From: Silvimonas soli
GTDB lineage: Bacteria > Pseudomonadota > Gammaproteobacteria > Burkholderiales > Chitinibacteraceae
NCBI RefSeq assembly: GCF_030035605.1
Contig: NZ_CP106736.1
Location: forward strand, 1,984,001 to 2,048,000
DNA length: 64,000 bases
Direction of reading: 5' to 3'
Part shown: piece by piece, positions 42,917 through 52,401 of the stretch
Layout: every line of letters begins with the position of its first letter
Numbering within the stretch: the first letter of the stretch is position 1
Notes under the pieces: model-generated
The model's database searches: none
What the model saw: only the letters and a program-made list of their open reading frames with translations
What the model was told of the DNA's origin: nothing
Position numbers and translations under genes: made by a program

Positions 42917-45157
42917 ATGTCTTTGCTGGATATATTTTCAACCTACCTTTACGGCCTGAAGCTGCTTGCCATTGCGGTGGCGGTGATGATGCTGGTCAGC
43001 GGCATCGATGATTTGTTTATCGATGTGGTTTACTGGGGCCGCCGTATCTGGCGCCTGCTGACCATTTATCGCAACCACCCGTATCTGGATTACACCGCGC
43101 TGTACGAGCCGGACGAAAAGCCGTTGGCCATCATGGTGCCCGCGTGGCAAGAAACCGGAGTGATCGGCAAGATGGCCGAACTGGCCGCCACCACGCTGGA
43201 TTACGAGAATTACCACATCTTTGTCGGCACTTATCCCAATGATCCGGATACCCAGCGCGACGTGGATGAAGTCTGTGCGCGCTTTCCCAATGTACATAAA
43301 GTGGTCTGCGCCCGCCCCGGGCCAACCAGCAAGGCCGATTGCCTGAACAACGTACTCGACGCCATTTTGCAATTCGAGCGCCGAGCCAATTTCGAATTTG
43401 CCGGTTTTATCCTGCACGACGCCGAAGATGTGATCTCGGATATGGAATTGCGGCTGTTCAATTTTCTGGTGGCGCGTAAAGATCTGATCCAGATTCCGGT
43501 TTATCCGTTTGAACGGCCGTGGACCAACTTCACCAGCCTTTCTTATCTGGATGAGTTTGCCGAACTGCATGGTAAAGACGTGCCGGTGCGCGAAGCCGTC
43601 GCCGGTCAGGTGCCCAGCGCTGGCGTTGGCACGTGTTTCAGCCGCCGTGCAGTACTGGCCTTGTTGGCCGATGGCGATGGCATTGCCTTTGACGTACAAA
43701 GTTTGACCGAAGACTACGACATTGGCTTTCGGCTGAAAGCCAAGGGCATGACCGAGGTGTTTGTGCGCTTCCCGGTGATCCGCGATACGCCTACGCATTC
43801 GCTGGGCAAACGCCTGCTGGGGCAAAGTCGGCGCTCGTCCACCGTGATCTGCGTACGCGAGTATTTTCCGGATACCTTGCACACGGCGGTAAGGCAAAAA
43901 TCGCGCTGGATTATCGGCATTGTTTATCAGGGCTTCAAAACCCACGGCTGGACAGGCAACTGGACGCTCAATTATTTTCTCTGGCGTGACCGCAAAGGCG
44001 CCATCAGTAACTTTGTGAGCTTTATCGCTTCGCTGATCCTGATCCAGTTGTCGGCGTTATGGCTGTACCAGCATTACTGGCCAAATGCCTACCGCTTCTT
44101 GTCGATTTTTGAAGGCGACCATGGACTGGTGCTGCTGCTGTGGGTCAACTTCTTCCTGATGGCCAACCGCATGCTGCAGCGGATTATCTTTGTCTCCGGT
44201 TATTACGGCATTGGCCAAGGTTTGATGGCGATTCCACGCTTGTTCTGGGGCAACATCATCAACTTCCTGGCGAACTGGCGTGCGCTGAGCCAGATCATTG
44301 CCCAAGGCGATCCGCGTCGCGTGGCGTGGGACAAAACCACGCATGACTTCCCCAGCGTGGGTGGCGAAAATCGCGCCCGCCGACCGCTGGGCAGCATCCT
44401 GATCGAGCAAGGCGCCATTACCGAAGCCCAACTGGCCAGCGCTCTGGCGCAACACCGCAGCCAGGGTCTGCGCCTGGGAAGCTGGCTGGTACAAACAGGG
44501 GTCGTTAGCGCGCAAGCACTGGCAGAGGCGGTTGCTACGCAGAGTCATGTCAGCACCGAAGCGGTCGATGCCTACAGTCTGTCGCCCCAGCTAATTGGCC
44601 GCGTTCCCGCTGCAATGGCCATGCACTATGCCATCTTGCCGCTGCGCGAAGAGGGCAAAACCCTGGTGGTGGCCAGTGAATCCGATATTGACCCGGTATC
44701 GCTGGCGGCACTGGAACGCAAGCTGGAACGCCCGGTGCGTTATGTGATCGCCCGCCGTGGCGAGGTCACGGTAGGATTGCGCCGCTGGTATCTGCCCAAA
44801 CTGCAAGCCGACCCGCGCGAACTGCTGGACGCGGCCATCGACCAAGGTTTGATCACACCCGCGCAAGGCCAGGCCATCTGGCAGGAATACGTACCTCAAC
44901 AAGTATTATTTGCCGAGATATTGATGTCACTGGGTCATCTGGATACCGCCGCTCTTAAAGCCCTGCTGCTGCGCCATGAGCGCTCCAGCCAAAGTCTGCG
45001 TGAATTTCTGGTGGATGAAGGCGTGATTAGCCAGCACACCCTGCAAGAGGCATTGCAGCTGCAAGATCAGCTGCAGCCCTCAATGCCGCAACTGCTGCAA
45101 CGCGCTGGCGTGACCATGGAACAGCTGGACCACCTGCGCCCGGCGGCGGCCGTATGA
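42917..45157 (+). CDS. nfrB: NfrB-like inner-membrane glycosyltransferase with c-di-GMP-type MshEN module
   Basis: This 746-residue protein is very close in size to E. coli NfrB (745). It has an N-terminal TM segment (about 10-30) and a GT2 family catalytic domain (about 55-345; HDAEDVI and the QKSRW signature of processive synthases). Several TM helices follow (about 365-455), then an MshEN/GspE-N module (from about 485; RPLGSILIEQGAITEAQLAS then RLGSWLVQTGVVSAQAL). The two tandem motifs match the known c-di-GMP-binding MshEN pattern. Further half-repeats follow to the end. ATG 42917 (GGGAG upstream). It overlaps nfrA by 4 bp. It should polymerise a UDP-sugar, likely ManNAc, across the inner membrane. 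Confidence 0.92.
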   Translation: MSLLDIFSTYLYGLKLLAIAVAVMMLVSGIDDLFIDVVYWGRRIWRLLTIYRNHPYLDYTALYEPDEKPLAIMVPAWQETGVIGKMAELAATTLDYENYHIFVGTYPNDPDTQRDVDEVCARFPNVHKVVCARPGPTSKADCLNNVLDAILQFERRANFEFAGFILHDAEDVISDMELRLFNFLVARKDLIQIPVYPFERPWTNFTSLSYLDEFAELHGKDVPVREAVAGQVPSAGVGTCFSRRAVLALLADGDGIAFDVQSLTEDYDIGFRLKAKGMTEVFVRFPVIRDTPTHSLGKRLLGQSRRSSTVICVREYFPDTLHTAVRQKSRWIIGIVYQGFKTHGWTGNWTLNYFLWRDRKGAISNFVSFIASLILIQLSALWLYQHYWPNAYRFLSIFEGDHGLVLLLWVNFFLMANRMLQRIIFVSGYYGIGQGLMAIPRLFWGNIINFLANWRALSQIIAQGDPRRVAWDKTTHDFPSVGGENRARRPLGSILIEQGAITEAQLASALAQHRSQGLRLGSWLVQTGVVSAQALAEAVATQSHVSTEAVDAYSLSPQLIGRVPAAMAMHYAILPLREEGKTLVVASESDIDPVSLAALERKLERPVRYVIARRGEVTVGLRRWYLPKLQADPRELLDAAIDQGLITPAQGQAIWQEYVPQQVLFAEILMSLGHLDTAALKALLLRHERSSQSLREFLVDEGVISQHTLQEALQLQDQLQPSMPQLLQRAGVTMEQLDHLRPAAAV

Positions 45158-48129
45158 ATACGTCTTTGAGAGTACTCCCTGCCTTGTTGGCACTGGCCCT
45201 TGCGGCACCGGCGTTGAGTGCAACGGACAGCAGGCTGGACCTTGGCGACGAAGTGAGCGGCTACCGGCGATTCATTATTTATCCGCATTTGCAGAAGGCC
45301 TTCGCGCTGCAGCAGCGCGGCGAAAACCAGCAAGCCATCAGCGAATTCCTGGCCGCGCAAAAGCTGGTACCTAAAAATGCCACCGTTGCGCTTTATCTGG
45401 CCGATGCCTATCAACGCAATGGCCAGCCTGATCGGGCCGAAGCGGTGCTCAAGCAAGCGGCCCAGCGCACGCCCAAAGACATGCGCATTGCCGAAGCACT
45501 GGCGACGCTGCAAGGTGCCCAGGCAACACAAGCGCCTGAAGAGGTCAGCGAAGCCGGGGGCGCCGCGCAAGCCCCAGCCGCTACAGACACCACTTGCCAG
45601 CCCAAAGAAACGCCAGTGTGCAAGGCCATAGCCGGCAATGCCGCATTACGCGCGGGTCAGTTGGCCAAGGCGCAAGCCGAACTGGATGCTGACGATGGTT
45701 TTGCGGCCAGTCCGCAAGGCCTGGAGCTGCGCCACTCACTGGCACAACGGGCGATCTTTTTACGCGACTGGCCGCGAGCCGAAAGCCAGTTTGCCGCACT
45801 CAATGCCGCAGGCCAACTCACGGCCAACGAGCGCAGCCAGTGGCTTAATCTGCTGCTGACACAGGGACGCCTGAGCGATGCCGAGCGTCTGCTGAACCAG
45901 AGTCCTGCCGTACGTGGACGTGATCAGCTGGCCTATGCACAGGCATTGGCCCGGCGTGGTGAGCGCGCAGCGCTCGTCCGTTACATGGTCGGCAAACAGC
46001 CTGACTTCCAGAACGCCGCCGATGAGCAGCAATGGCTGAGCTTGCTGGAACAAATGCCGGGCATAGAACGCGACACGCTCTATGCGGAATACACACCCAC
46101 CTTTAGCGTCAACCGCCGCGCCCAGGCGCAGGCGCTGGTACCGCGCCTGATCGCCAGCGGCAGCGACAATGCCGCCCAGCGCATGCTGGAACGTTTGCCC
46201 GCCGACGAAATGCTCCGCGAGCGTTTTACCCTGAGCGTGAAAGCAAATCAGCTTGATCTGGCCGAAAAACAGGCAGCAGCCCTGCTACGGCAACACGATA
46301 ACGATCCGGCGTTGCTCGATTCACTGACCTGGCAACTGATTGCTCATGATGGCCAGGCACAAGCCGCCCGCTTGTTGCTGGATAACTATCCCTTCACCGC
46401 CGCGCAGCCCGCACGCCGTGGGATTTTGTTGCAACGCCTCACCGGCTTGATCGGCGAAACCCCGGCATTGCTGACCGCTGAAGACAAGGCCCGGCTGGCA
46501 AATCCTCTGGCTACACCGGGTCCGCGCGGGCATCAGGCAGCGCTGTTTGCCGGCCTCAAGGACTGCAAACAAGTCCATGATTTGCTGGGTGATCTTTCCA
46601 GCGGCTACAGCCATGACGACTGGATGCGGCTGGGCGACTGCTATAGCAGTGACAACCTGCCGGGTCTGGCGCAATACAGCTATCAGCAAGCCCGGCAGCG
46701 GCAACCCGACGATGGCTACGCGACGCGCGCCGTAGCCTACCAGGCATTCGCCACCAAAGATTACGCCAGCGCGGCACAAGCGTGGCGCTCGCTGCGCAAG
46801 GCGGACTTGCTGCCCGGCGAGTTGATCTCCGCCGCTAATACCGACCTGGTCGCGGGCGACAAACCCGGTGCAGCGCAATGGCTGGATGAATACGAAGACC
46901 GCGGCGCCGTGCGTGACGATGAATACTGGTGGTTGCGCGCACAAACCGCCCCCGATGCCACCGCCGAACGCGCAGCGCTGGAACGTGCTCTGGCCCAGCG
47001 CGAAGACGCCCGCTATTACCAGCGACTGGCCACGCTGCAGAGCGCCGACAAGCAATATCAAGAGGCTGTGGTCTCGTTGCAGCGGGCCCAGGCGCTTGCT
47101 CCAGACGATGCCGAGTTACAGGCAACACTGGGCTACGCTTGGTGGTTTGCCGGAAACGCGGCCAAATCGCGAACAGCATTGCAGGCCGCGCATCAACAAG
47201 CGCCAGGCGACATTGCCATCACCCGGCAACTGGTTTATTCCAGCCAGCGCATGAGCGATAACACGGCCGCTCGCGCCTATGCCCGCGAGGTGATCGATTA
47301 CGACCTGACTATTGATCCTGCCGATAAAACCGACGCCGATCTGGAGCAGCAATTTGGCTTCAGACGCCTGCATGAAGATCTGGGCCGTCGCTGGAGCTTT
47401 TCCGCTGGCGCGTTTATGGGGACCAACGCCGGTTCAATTGCCAACTCACCGGAGCCGGGCACGGCCTACCGCAGTTATTCGCAAGTTGAGGCAGACTACC
47501 GCCTGGGTGACCCGGCGATTCGCGACGGCAAAACGCTGGAAGCCTATGCTCGCATTTTTGCCGGTAGTGGTACCGAGGGCGACCAATATGCCGCCTTACC
47601 CATTTACGCGCCGATGTTGGGCACTGGCCTGCGCTGGAAGCCGTTGCGTGACTGGACCTTCTACCTGGCCGCCGAATATCAGACGCCACTGGATCGCACC
47701 CAGGATACGGTTTCGGACGTCATGTTCCGGGCCAGCGCATCGCTGTTCAACGATGGCAAGTTCAGTGATGAATGGCACGAATCCGGCACGGGCTGGATGG
47801 CGCAGAACCTGTATCTGGACGCCGCTTATTACCTGCATCAGGAGCGCGCTGCCGCCACTGCGGACTATCGCCTGAGTTATCACAAGAAACTGGTGCGGGG
47901 CCAGACCCTCGAGCCGTACGCCCATATGCAATACAACCTGTTGGACCAGCAAGGGTATAGCCGCGATGTACGGGCGGGCTTGGGTATGCGCTGGAATCAC
48001 TGGTATGGCGAAACCCGTTACGATGCCTATCCGAGCAAGATCAGCGTCGGACTGGAGTTCCAGCACGCTTTCGAAACTTATCTCGGTGACACTAACACCG
48101 TGTTCCTGACTTTTGGAGGACTCTGGTGA
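45154..48129 (+). CDS. nfrA: NfrA-like outer-membrane TPR/beta-barrel protein (N4 receptor family)
   Basis: This 991-residue protein (E. coli NfrA 990) has a signal peptide (MNTSLRVLPALLALALAAP, cleavage near ALSA). A long periplasmic TPR region (about 35-730) has many A/L/Q-rich 34-residue repeats. The C-terminal domain (about 740-991) is rich in aromatic beta-strands (YRSYSQVEADYRLGD, LGMRWNHWYGETRYDAYPSK) and ends in GLW, fitting an outer-membrane barrel. In E. coli it is the receptor of phage N4; by analogy it exports the NfrB polysaccharide. ATG overlaps the nfrB stop (ATGA). Confidence 0.9.
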   Translation: MNTSLRVLPALLALALAAPALSATDSRLDLGDEVSGYRRFIIYPHLQKAFALQQRGENQQAISEFLAAQKLVPKNATVALYLADAYQRNGQPDRAEAVLKQAAQRTPKDMRIAEALATLQGAQATQAPEEVSEAGGAAQAPAATDTTCQPKETPVCKAIAGNAALRAGQLAKAQAELDADDGFAASPQGLELRHSLAQRAIFLRDWPRAESQFAALNAAGQLTANERSQWLNLLLTQGRLSDAERLLNQSPAVRGRDQLAYAQALARRGERAALVRYMVGKQPDFQNAADEQQWLSLLEQMPGIERDTLYAEYTPTFSVNRRAQAQALVPRLIASGSDNAAQRMLERLPADEMLRERFTLSVKANQLDLAEKQAAALLRQHDNDPALLDSLTWQLIAHDGQAQAARLLLDNYPFTAAQPARRGILLQRLTGLIGETPALLTAEDKARLANPLATPGPRGHQAALFAGLKDCKQVHDLLGDLSSGYSHDDWMRLGDCYSSDNLPGLAQYSYQQARQRQPDDGYATRAVAYQAFATKDYASAAQAWRSLRKADLLPGELISAANTDLVAGDKPGAAQWLDEYEDRGAVRDDEYWWLRAQTAPDATAERAALERALAQREDARYYQRLATLQSADKQYQEAVVSLQRAQALAPDDAELQATLGYAWWFAGNAAKSRTALQAAHQQAPGDIAITRQLVYSSQRMSDNTAARAYAREVIDYDLTIDPADKTDADLEQQFGFRRLHEDLGRRWSFSAGAFMGTNAGSIANSPEPGTAYRSYSQVEADYRLGDPAIRDGKTLEAYARIFAGSGTEGDQYAALPIYAPMLGTGLRWKPLRDWTFYLAAEYQTPLDRTQDTVSDVMFRASASLFNDGKFSDEWHESGTGWMAQNLYLDAAYYLHQERAAATADYRLSYHKKLVRGQTLEPYAHMQYNLLDQQGYSRDVRAGLGMRWNHWYGETRYDAYPSKISVGLEFQHAFETYLGDTNTVFLTFGGLW

Positions 48130-49025
48130 TGCGTCTGATAAAACTTCTGCTGCTCGGGCTGCTTTGCTTGCCGGGGCTGGCCCAGGCCATGAACGCCATT
48201 TTTTATCAGCCGCAGTTACGCGATCTGAGCATCGCCGCCGCCAGCTGGCCGCGCATCTTTGCTACGGCACGGCAGAGCGGATTTGATACGCTGGTCATGC
48301 AGTGGACCCGCCAGGGCGACGCCTTTACGGCGCCGGAACAGCAAGCCTGGCTCACCGCTCGCCTGAACGAGGCGCACGCCGCCGGTTTGAAACTGGTTAT
48401 CGGCTTGAGTTCTGATCCTGATTTTTTCATCAAGCAGCAACAACCCGCACGCTTGCTGGATAGCTACTTCAACGGCATGGCCAGAACCGATGCAAAACTC
48501 GCCCAATACTGGATCAAACAGCTGGGGACTGATGCCATTAGCGGCTGGTATTTAGGGTCGGAAATTGACGACATGCGCTGGCGCGAACCGGACAGCCGCA
48601 GCCAGTTGCAAAACTGGCTCAATCGCAGTCAGAAACTGCTGCACGCGCAGGGCGACAAGCCGGTGTATGTCAGCAGTTTTTTTGCCGGCAATATGGCACC
48701 CACGCAATATGCCGCCATGCTGGAGCAACTCGGTCACGGCAGTGGCGTGCATATCTGGGTTCAAGATGGTGCTGGCACCGCCAAACTGAACGAAGCTGAA
48801 CGCGGCTTGTACGTGGGCGCTGTCACGCACTGCGACGGCCCGGCGGCCCAAGGCATCGTGTTTGAGTTGTTCCGCCAGACCGGCACCGACGACAACTTTA
48901 CCGCCGAGCGCCGGACACCAGAGGAAGCCCGGCAACTACTCAAGCAACGCGCGGCATGCGGCGGTGACAGCGTGTTTTTCTCGCTGCGCTATTTGCCCGG
49001 GCTGGAAGGGCTGTTGCCCATTTGA
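48129..49025 (+). CDS. ybcH: Secreted DUF4434 protein, YbcH-like
   Basis: This 298-residue protein has a signal peptide (MRLIKLLLLGLLCLPGLAQA) and a TIM-barrel-like DUF4434 domain (FYQPQLRDLSIAAASWPRIF, GFDTLVMQWTRQGD, ISGWYLGSEIDDMRW, YVSSFFAG, HIWVQDGAG). The family is related to glycoside hydrolase barrels; the Glu in GSEIDD sits where such enzymes carry a catalytic acid, so a trimming role on the NfrB polymer is possible. The start touches the nfrA stop; GGAGGA lies 8 nt upstream. It is the third gene after nfrB-nfrA, as ybcH is in E. coli. Confidence 0.75.
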   Translation: MRLIKLLLLGLLCLPGLAQAMNAIFYQPQLRDLSIAAASWPRIFATARQSGFDTLVMQWTRQGDAFTAPEQQAWLTARLNEAHAAGLKLVIGLSSDPDFFIKQQQPARLLDSYFNGMARTDAKLAQYWIKQLGTDAISGWYLGSEIDDMRWREPDSRSQLQNWLNRSQKLLHAQGDKPVYVSSFFAGNMAPTQYAAMLEQLGHGSGVHIWVQDGAGTAKLNEAERGLYVGAVTHCDGPAAQGIVFELFRQTGTDDNFTAERRTPEEARQLLKQRAACGGDSVFFSLRYLPGLEGLLPI

Positions 49026-49260
49026 TGCGCCCCTGTTGCCCGCGACCGAATCCTGGCACGAGCGGTTAAGCAGCGAAAGCAGACCGCCGTCTGTCCGGGA
49101 AAAACTTGCTAACAACGCAAGACTCCTCTTTGCTAAAGGGCAAGATAATCCGGTATCAGTGCTTTGGCTCAGCCGCCAAGCGAGGAAACCCGGACATCTA
49201 AAAATGAAGTCATAACCAGCAGATCAGTGATCTGCATGATTCCGCCCGGGGACCTCTGCA

Positions 49261-50664
49261 ATGGTGGCAGTGCTCAAGACTCTGCGTCAGTACGCATTGA
49301 TGCTGGCGTTACCCCTATGGTTGCTCTGTGCCGCCTGGCCAGCGCTGGCCGCAGATGATCCACCGTTGTCCAATGCCCAGCTTGATCAGCTGGTGGCGCC
49401 CATCGCTTTATATCCAGACTCGCTGCTTTCCCAGTTGCTGATGGCAACGACGTATCCTGACGAGTTTGAAAAAGCGTATCAGTGGTCCAAAGCCCACCCC
49501 GACTCCAAGGGCGATTCCGCCGTAAAAATGGTTGAAGCGCAAAACTGGGACCCAGCTGTTGCCTCTATGGTGGCCTTCCCGGATGTGCTGATCACGCTTG
49601 GCGGTCAGCCCAAATGGGTAAAGGACATGGGCGATGCCTTTCTGACCCAGACTGCCGACGTGATGGACGCGGTCCAGCGCTTGCGGAATCAGGCGCAAAA
49701 AGCGGGCAACCTGCAATCGAACGAGCAGGTTACCGTGACCACGCAACCTGGCCCCAAACAGCAAGTCATTGTGATCGAGCCGGCCCAACCGTCGGTGGTG
49801 TATGTGCCGACTTATAACCCTGCCGTGGTGTACGGTCCTTGGGCGTACCCAACTTATCCTCCCTATTACTACCCACCACCTGCTGGATACTGGTTTTCCA
49901 CTGCGGTGATGACTGGCCTGGCGTGGGGTGTCGGCATTGCCGTGGGCAACGCGCTGTGGGGCGGCTGCAACTGGGGTTCAAGTAACGTCAACATCAACGT
50001 AAACAAGTACAACAACATCAATTCCAACCGCAAATTTGAAGGGGGCGGTGATCGCGCTTCCTGGAAACACGACCCCGGCCATCGCACCTCGGACTACCGG
50101 GGCGGTGCTGCCGAACGTGATCGCCTGAACAACGATTTCAAAACCAACCAGCGCGAACAATTCCGCGGTCGTGATGACGCTGGTCGGGAAAATGGGCGTG
50201 ATAATGGACGAGACAACGCTCGAGATAATGGACGCGACAACGCCCGTGACAATGGCAGAGACAATGGACGCGATAACGGTCGGGCAAATACCCGTGACGC
50301 TAACCGCGAGCGAGCTGCGAACACCATGGAAAGCCGCGGCATCAGCAACTCGTCGCGTGGCGGCAGAACCGGCGGGGCACAGGCCGGGCAAATGGATCAC
50401 AATCGCGGCGGCGCCAACAGTGGCCTGGGCAATAACAACGGAGCCCGTGGCGACAACCGCAGCCAGGCGGGATCACGTAACAATGCCCTCACCGGCGTCA
50501 ACGATATGCAATCACGAACAGAGTCCTCGCGCGGTCGGGAAAGCCGCGCCTCGCCCAGCATGCAAGGCACCAGCCGAGCTGGCGCTTCAAACCGCTCTGC
50601 TCCGGCAGCCCGCTCCTCCACCAATCGCCCGGCGCGCAGTGGTGGCGGTGGCCGTGGTCGTTGA
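49261..50664 (+). CDS. Exported DUF3300 protein with low-complexity C-terminus
   Basis: This 467-residue protein has a signal peptide (to ALAADD, about residue 31). The DUF3300 domain (about 35-190) is typical: LDQLVAPIALYPDSLLSQLLMA, WDPAVASMVAFPDVL and a Tyr/Pro-rich VYVPTYNPAVVYGPWAYPTY segment. A Gly/Ala-rich hydrophobic stretch follows (about 215-240). The last 200 residues are N/R/G/D/S-rich, including GRDN/ARDN four-residue repeats (about 305-345). It is probably a cell-envelope protein; function unknown. GGGGA precedes the ATG. The DUF2950 gene follows after 16 bp, a pairing known across proteobacteria. Confidence 0.87.
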   Translation: MVAVLKTLRQYALMLALPLWLLCAAWPALAADDPPLSNAQLDQLVAPIALYPDSLLSQLLMATTYPDEFEKAYQWSKAHPDSKGDSAVKMVEAQNWDPAVASMVAFPDVLITLGGQPKWVKDMGDAFLTQTADVMDAVQRLRNQAQKAGNLQSNEQVTVTTQPGPKQQVIVIEPAQPSVVYVPTYNPAVVYGPWAYPTYPPYYYPPPAGYWFSTAVMTGLAWGVGIAVGNALWGGCNWGSSNVNINVNKYNNINSNRKFEGGGDRASWKHDPGHRTSDYRGGAAERDRLNNDFKTNQREQFRGRDDAGRENGRDNGRDNARDNGRDNARDNGRDNGRDNGRANTRDANRERAANTMESRGISNSSRGGRTGGAQAGQMDHNRGGANSGLGNNNGARGDNRSQAGSRNNALTGVNDMQSRTESSRGRESRASPSMQGTSRAGASNRSAPAARSSTNRPARSGGGGRGR

Positions 50665-50680
50665 ATAACGAGGGTTAATC

Positions 50681-51571
50681 ATGCATGCAACGCGTCTATT
50701 CAAGGCTGTGCTGATCCAGATCATGCTCTGCGCGTCGATCGGGGCCATGGCAGCAACAGCACCACGTATTTTTCCAACGCCAGAGGCCGCTGCAGACGCC
50801 TTGGTTGACAGCATCGCCACCCATGACGATGACGCACTCAGTGTCATTCTTGGCAGCAACTACCGCACCTTTATTCCCACCGGCGGCATAGCGCCTGAAG
50901 ACATCACCCGCTTCCTCGCGGCTTGGGCGCAAGCGCATGAGATCGTGCAGGTGGATGAACACAAGGCACTGCTTTCTGCGGGCACGGCGGGCTGGACTTT
51001 GCCAGTGCCGATCGTCCACGGCAAAGCTGGCTGGTATTTCGATACCAAAGCGGGTGCCGACGAAATGCGCACGCGGGCCATAGGTCGCAACGAACTGGCC
51101 GCCATCCAGGCAACGCTGGCGTACGCCGATGCCCAGCATGACTACTGGAACTGGTCGCAAGCCCAAGGCCAGGCCGCCTACGCCCAAAAGCTGTTGTCCA
51201 CTCCTGGCAAAAAAGATGGCCTGTATTGGCCCACCCAGCCCGGCGAAGATCCCTGCCCGCTGGGCCCGCGCTTTGCCGATGCCAAAGCGGGTGAGCCATA
51301 CCACGGTTACCGGTTCCGCATTCTGACGGCGCAAGGTGATGCCGCTGCCGGTGGCGCGAGGAACTACATCAAGGATGGGCGGATGGTGGACGGGTTCGCC
51401 CTGATCGCCTGGCCTGCCAGCTATGGCAAAACCAGCATCATGAGCTTTATGGTCAATCAGGACGGAGTGGTTTACGAGGCCAATCTTGGCTCGGCCACAG
51501 ACCGGCTTGCCCGTGGCATTCGTACTTTCAATCCAGGCGAAGGCTGGAGCGAACTCAAGAACAACCCATAG
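50681..51571 (+). CDS. Exported DUF2950 protein
   Basis: This 296-residue protein has a signal peptide (cleavage near AMAA, residue 24). The DUF2950 core covers most of the rest, with FPTPEAAADALVDSIATHD, GKAGWYFDTKAGADEMRTR, YHGYRFRILTAQGDAAAGGA and the C-terminal FALIAWPASYGKTSIMSFM. It is soluble and periplasmic. It is co-transcribed with DUF3300 (16-bp gap) and is thought to work with it, but no biochemical role is known to me. Confidence 0.9.
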   Translation: MHATRLFKAVLIQIMLCASIGAMAATAPRIFPTPEAAADALVDSIATHDDDALSVILGSNYRTFIPTGGIAPEDITRFLAAWAQAHEIVQVDEHKALLSAGTAGWTLPVPIVHGKAGWYFDTKAGADEMRTRAIGRNELAAIQATLAYADAQHDYWNWSQAQGQAAYAQKLLSTPGKKDGLYWPTQPGEDPCPLGPRFADAKAGEPYHGYRFRILTAQGDAAAGGARNYIKDGRMVDGFALIAWPASYGKTSIMSFMVNQDGVVYEANLGSATDRLARGIRTFNPGEGWSELKNNP

Positions 51572-51680
51572 CCCCATAAAGCCGATAACGAATAACTCAA
51601 GGGATGAAAACCGGAGCTGGTCCCGGCCGCCACCCAGCCCATTTCCCACACGCTCTTGCTACCTGCATCAGGAGAACACC

Positions 51681-52277
51681 ATGAAAGCCTGTCTCGCGCT
51701 GATACCTGCTGGATTATTGCTGTTTGGCTTCTTGTCAGCACCACTTCATGCCGAAGACACCGCGGCAGCGGCGAGCGCCCCGTCCAAGTTCATGGCCGCC
51801 AGCGCTCACGCCACCGGCACCATCACCGCCATTGATGCAGCTACCCGCACAGTCACCATCAAAGGCGACCGCGGACGTGTCTTCGATATCGTGGCAGACG
51901 ACAGGGTGCGCAATTTTGATCAGCTGCATGTCGGTGACCTGGTGGGCGTGGTTTACCAACGCTCCATCGCGCTCACCCTGCAAAAAGGCGGCGGCAAAGC
52001 CCGCACCGTTATGTCGACCATGGCCTCCAGCACAGCTGAAGTGGGTGAAAAACCGGGTGGTAGTGAGGTCCGGCAACATACCGTGGTGTGCGACGTGCTG
52101 GCGGTAAACAAGAAAGCACATACGATCACCCTCAAGGGGCCGCAAGGACACGTCATTGACGCCGCGGTAGAAGACCCGGAAGTCATGAAGGTAGTGAAAA
52201 AAGGCGATCAGATCGTCGCCGTGGTCACCGAAGCGATCGCGATATCGGTCACTCCCGCCGCCACCAAGGGCCAGTAG
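51681..52277 (+). CDS. Periplasmic protein of two similar beta-repeats
   Basis: This 198-residue protein has a signal peptide (MKACLALIPAGLLLFGFLSA, cleavage near LHAED). It contains two similar domains of about 55 residues: ATGTITAIDAATRTVTIKGD..VGVVYQRSIALTL (about 48-108) and CDVLAVNKKAHTITLKGPQG..VAVVTEAIAISV (about 138-190). Each has the strand-loop-strand and GDLV/GDQI pattern of small OB-like beta-barrels. It was probably made by internal duplication. AGGAG lies 6 nt before the ATG. It follows DUF2950 by 110 bp. Function unknown. Confidence 0.7.
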   Translation: MKACLALIPAGLLLFGFLSAPLHAEDTAAAASAPSKFMAASAHATGTITAIDAATRTVTIKGDRGRVFDIVADDRVRNFDQLHVGDLVGVVYQRSIALTLQKGGGKARTVMSTMASSTAEVGEKPGGSEVRQHTVVCDVLAVNKKAHTITLKGPQGHVIDAAVEDPEVMKVVKKGDQIVAVVTEAIAISVTPAATKGQ

Positions 52278-52360
52278 GCTGACCGTAGTAATGGCTTCGG
52301 ACAGCATCTCTCTGATCCGGAGCCCTGTTACCACACCAGCGATAACGGACCCAGATATGC

Positions 52361-52390
52361 AAAAAGCCCAACCATCACTGGTTGGGCTTT
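52361..52390 (-). terminator. Terminator of the initiator tRNA gene
   Basis: Stem AAAGCCCAACCA (52363-52374)/TGGTTGGGCTTT (52379-52390) with a TCAC loop. The T-run lies on the minus strand, 12 bp past the tRNA 3' end. Confidence 0.85.
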
Positions 52391-52401
52391 CGCTTTGAAA
52401 C

